64,000 nt of DNA from Betaproteobacteria bacterium HGW-Betaproteobacteria-11 (GTDB lineage Bacteria > Pseudomonadota > Gammaproteobacteria > Burkholderiales > Rhodocyclaceae), in assembly GCA_002842395.1 (NCBI GenBank), contig PHCV01000001.1:124001-188000 (forward strand), written 5' to 3'. The notes beneath the pieces are model-generated. The model was not told the DNA's origin, did no database searches, and worked only from the letters and a program-made list of their open reading frames with translations. The first letter of the stretch is position 1, and the number at the start of each line of letters is the position of its first letter. The position numbers and the translations under genes are program-made. Shown piece after piece: positions 63,675 through 64,000 of the stretch.

Positions 63675-63733
63675 ACGAAGTTTGCGTCGCGCTGCGGGCG
63701 ACAGCGTGGTGAACGTCGCGGGGGTGCTGACGA

Positions 63734-64000
63734 TTACGCATGGGCATCCTCCCTGCGACCGAGATAATGGGTTTTCAGCCGCTCGTAGAGCGAGAGCGGA
63801 TCGTAGCGGCCGTTCTTGTCGAAGAAGTTGCGCCGCCACAGCTCGTTCCAGAAGTGAATGGCGTGGGTTTCGCCGCCGACGAGCTGCGGGCCTTGCAGGA
63901 GCTGAAGGAAATTCCAGTGGTCGACCGGGCAGAAGACTTCCGGCGCCAGCAGTTCCGCGGCCAGCTGTTTTTCGTTGACCAGGCGGGTCAGCAGCTCCGG
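63734..64000 (-). CDS. Glycosyltransferase C-terminal end (cut by window edge)
   Basis: Open on the minus strand from the window edge to TAA at 63734-63736; 88 residues seen. EVFCPVDHWNFLQLLQG and the ETHAIHFWNELWRRNFFDKN segment resemble the end of DXD-type, alpha-1,4-glycosyltransferase-like proteins, where a conserved AVHLWN-like His-x-Trp-Asn closes the fold. The DXD motif would be upstream, outside the window. It is on the same strand as tolR, where tolQ is usually found. Confidence 0.6.
   Translation of the reverse strand, partial: PELLTRLVNEKQLAAELLAPEVFCPVDHWNFLQLLQGPQLVGGETHAIHFWNELWRRNFFDKNGRYDPLSLYERLKTHYLGRREDAHA

Overview
The window looks like a chromosomal segment of a betaproteobacterium, most likely a Rhodocyclales-type organism. 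The reasons are the gene order hemL-thiE-thiD, rubredoxin-pilG-pilH-pilI-pilJ-chpA, rpoH-ftsX-ftsE-ftsY and ispE-tRNA-Gln-prs-rplY-pth-ychF, a caa3-type cytochrome oxidase cluster with the betaproteobacterial small assembly genes, and high GC with strong third-position bias in the core genes. The taxon is inferred from gene content only.

Layout. 1-6070 is an accessory-looking, less GC-rich block: the end of a flavin disulfide-type oxidoreductase, an extended PanD-like aspartate decarboxylase, a MerR/MEDS-domain regulator, and a divergent four-gene nitrate/sulfonate/taurine-type ABC importer. 6096-9055 holds hemL, thiE and thiD; 9177-18501 a rubredoxin and the whole Pil-Chp type IV pilus chemosensory set, including a 1730-residue ChpA; 18473-27596 a run of housekeeping genes (plsC, a glycine-zipper lipoprotein, a PfkB kinase, a DUF3426 protein, prmA, accC, accB, aroQ, a TlpA-like protein, mpl). 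27844-35636 is the cytochrome c oxidase cluster, which lacks ctaA. 35773-36707 holds an HxlR regulator divergent from a cytochrome P460.

36777-40512 is a small sedentary chromosomal integron. A broken integron integrase (intI, + strand) sits at the right end, and six genes in five cassettes read away from it on the minus strand. Three attC sites are clear, and three further core-site junctions (two between cassettes, one at the intI end) lack a recognisable attC. One two-gene cassette pairs a DUF5343 protein with a HEPN protein that carries an R-x4-H motif, a likely toxin or defence pair.

40525-51759 returns to core genes (rpoH, ftsX/E/Y, two M16 peptidase-like proteins, rsmD, coaD, ferredoxin, mutM, a TPR protein, lolB). 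ispE follows, then a toxin-antitoxin-like pair with a perfect palindromic operator, placed between ispE and tRNA-Gln. prs, rplY, pth, ychF, a thioredoxin-like protein, gluQ, a CoA-binding protein, queE, and cpoB-pal-tolB-tolA-tolR come next. A glycosyltransferase end, not tolQ, lies upstream of tolR.

The strongest unexplained signal is a dispersed element: AAAAGTCGGCGCTGGC, three free bases, then ACGGCG. It occurs about 14 times in 64 kb, on both strands, between genes and inside eight otherwise intact reading frames (chpA, plsC, accB, an M16 gene, mutM, lolB, queE, tolA). One copy sits inside an integron cassette. A related nested-hairpin element shares its 5' end and has entered ispE in frame. 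Together they look like an undescribed REP-like or uptake-signal-like repeat family.
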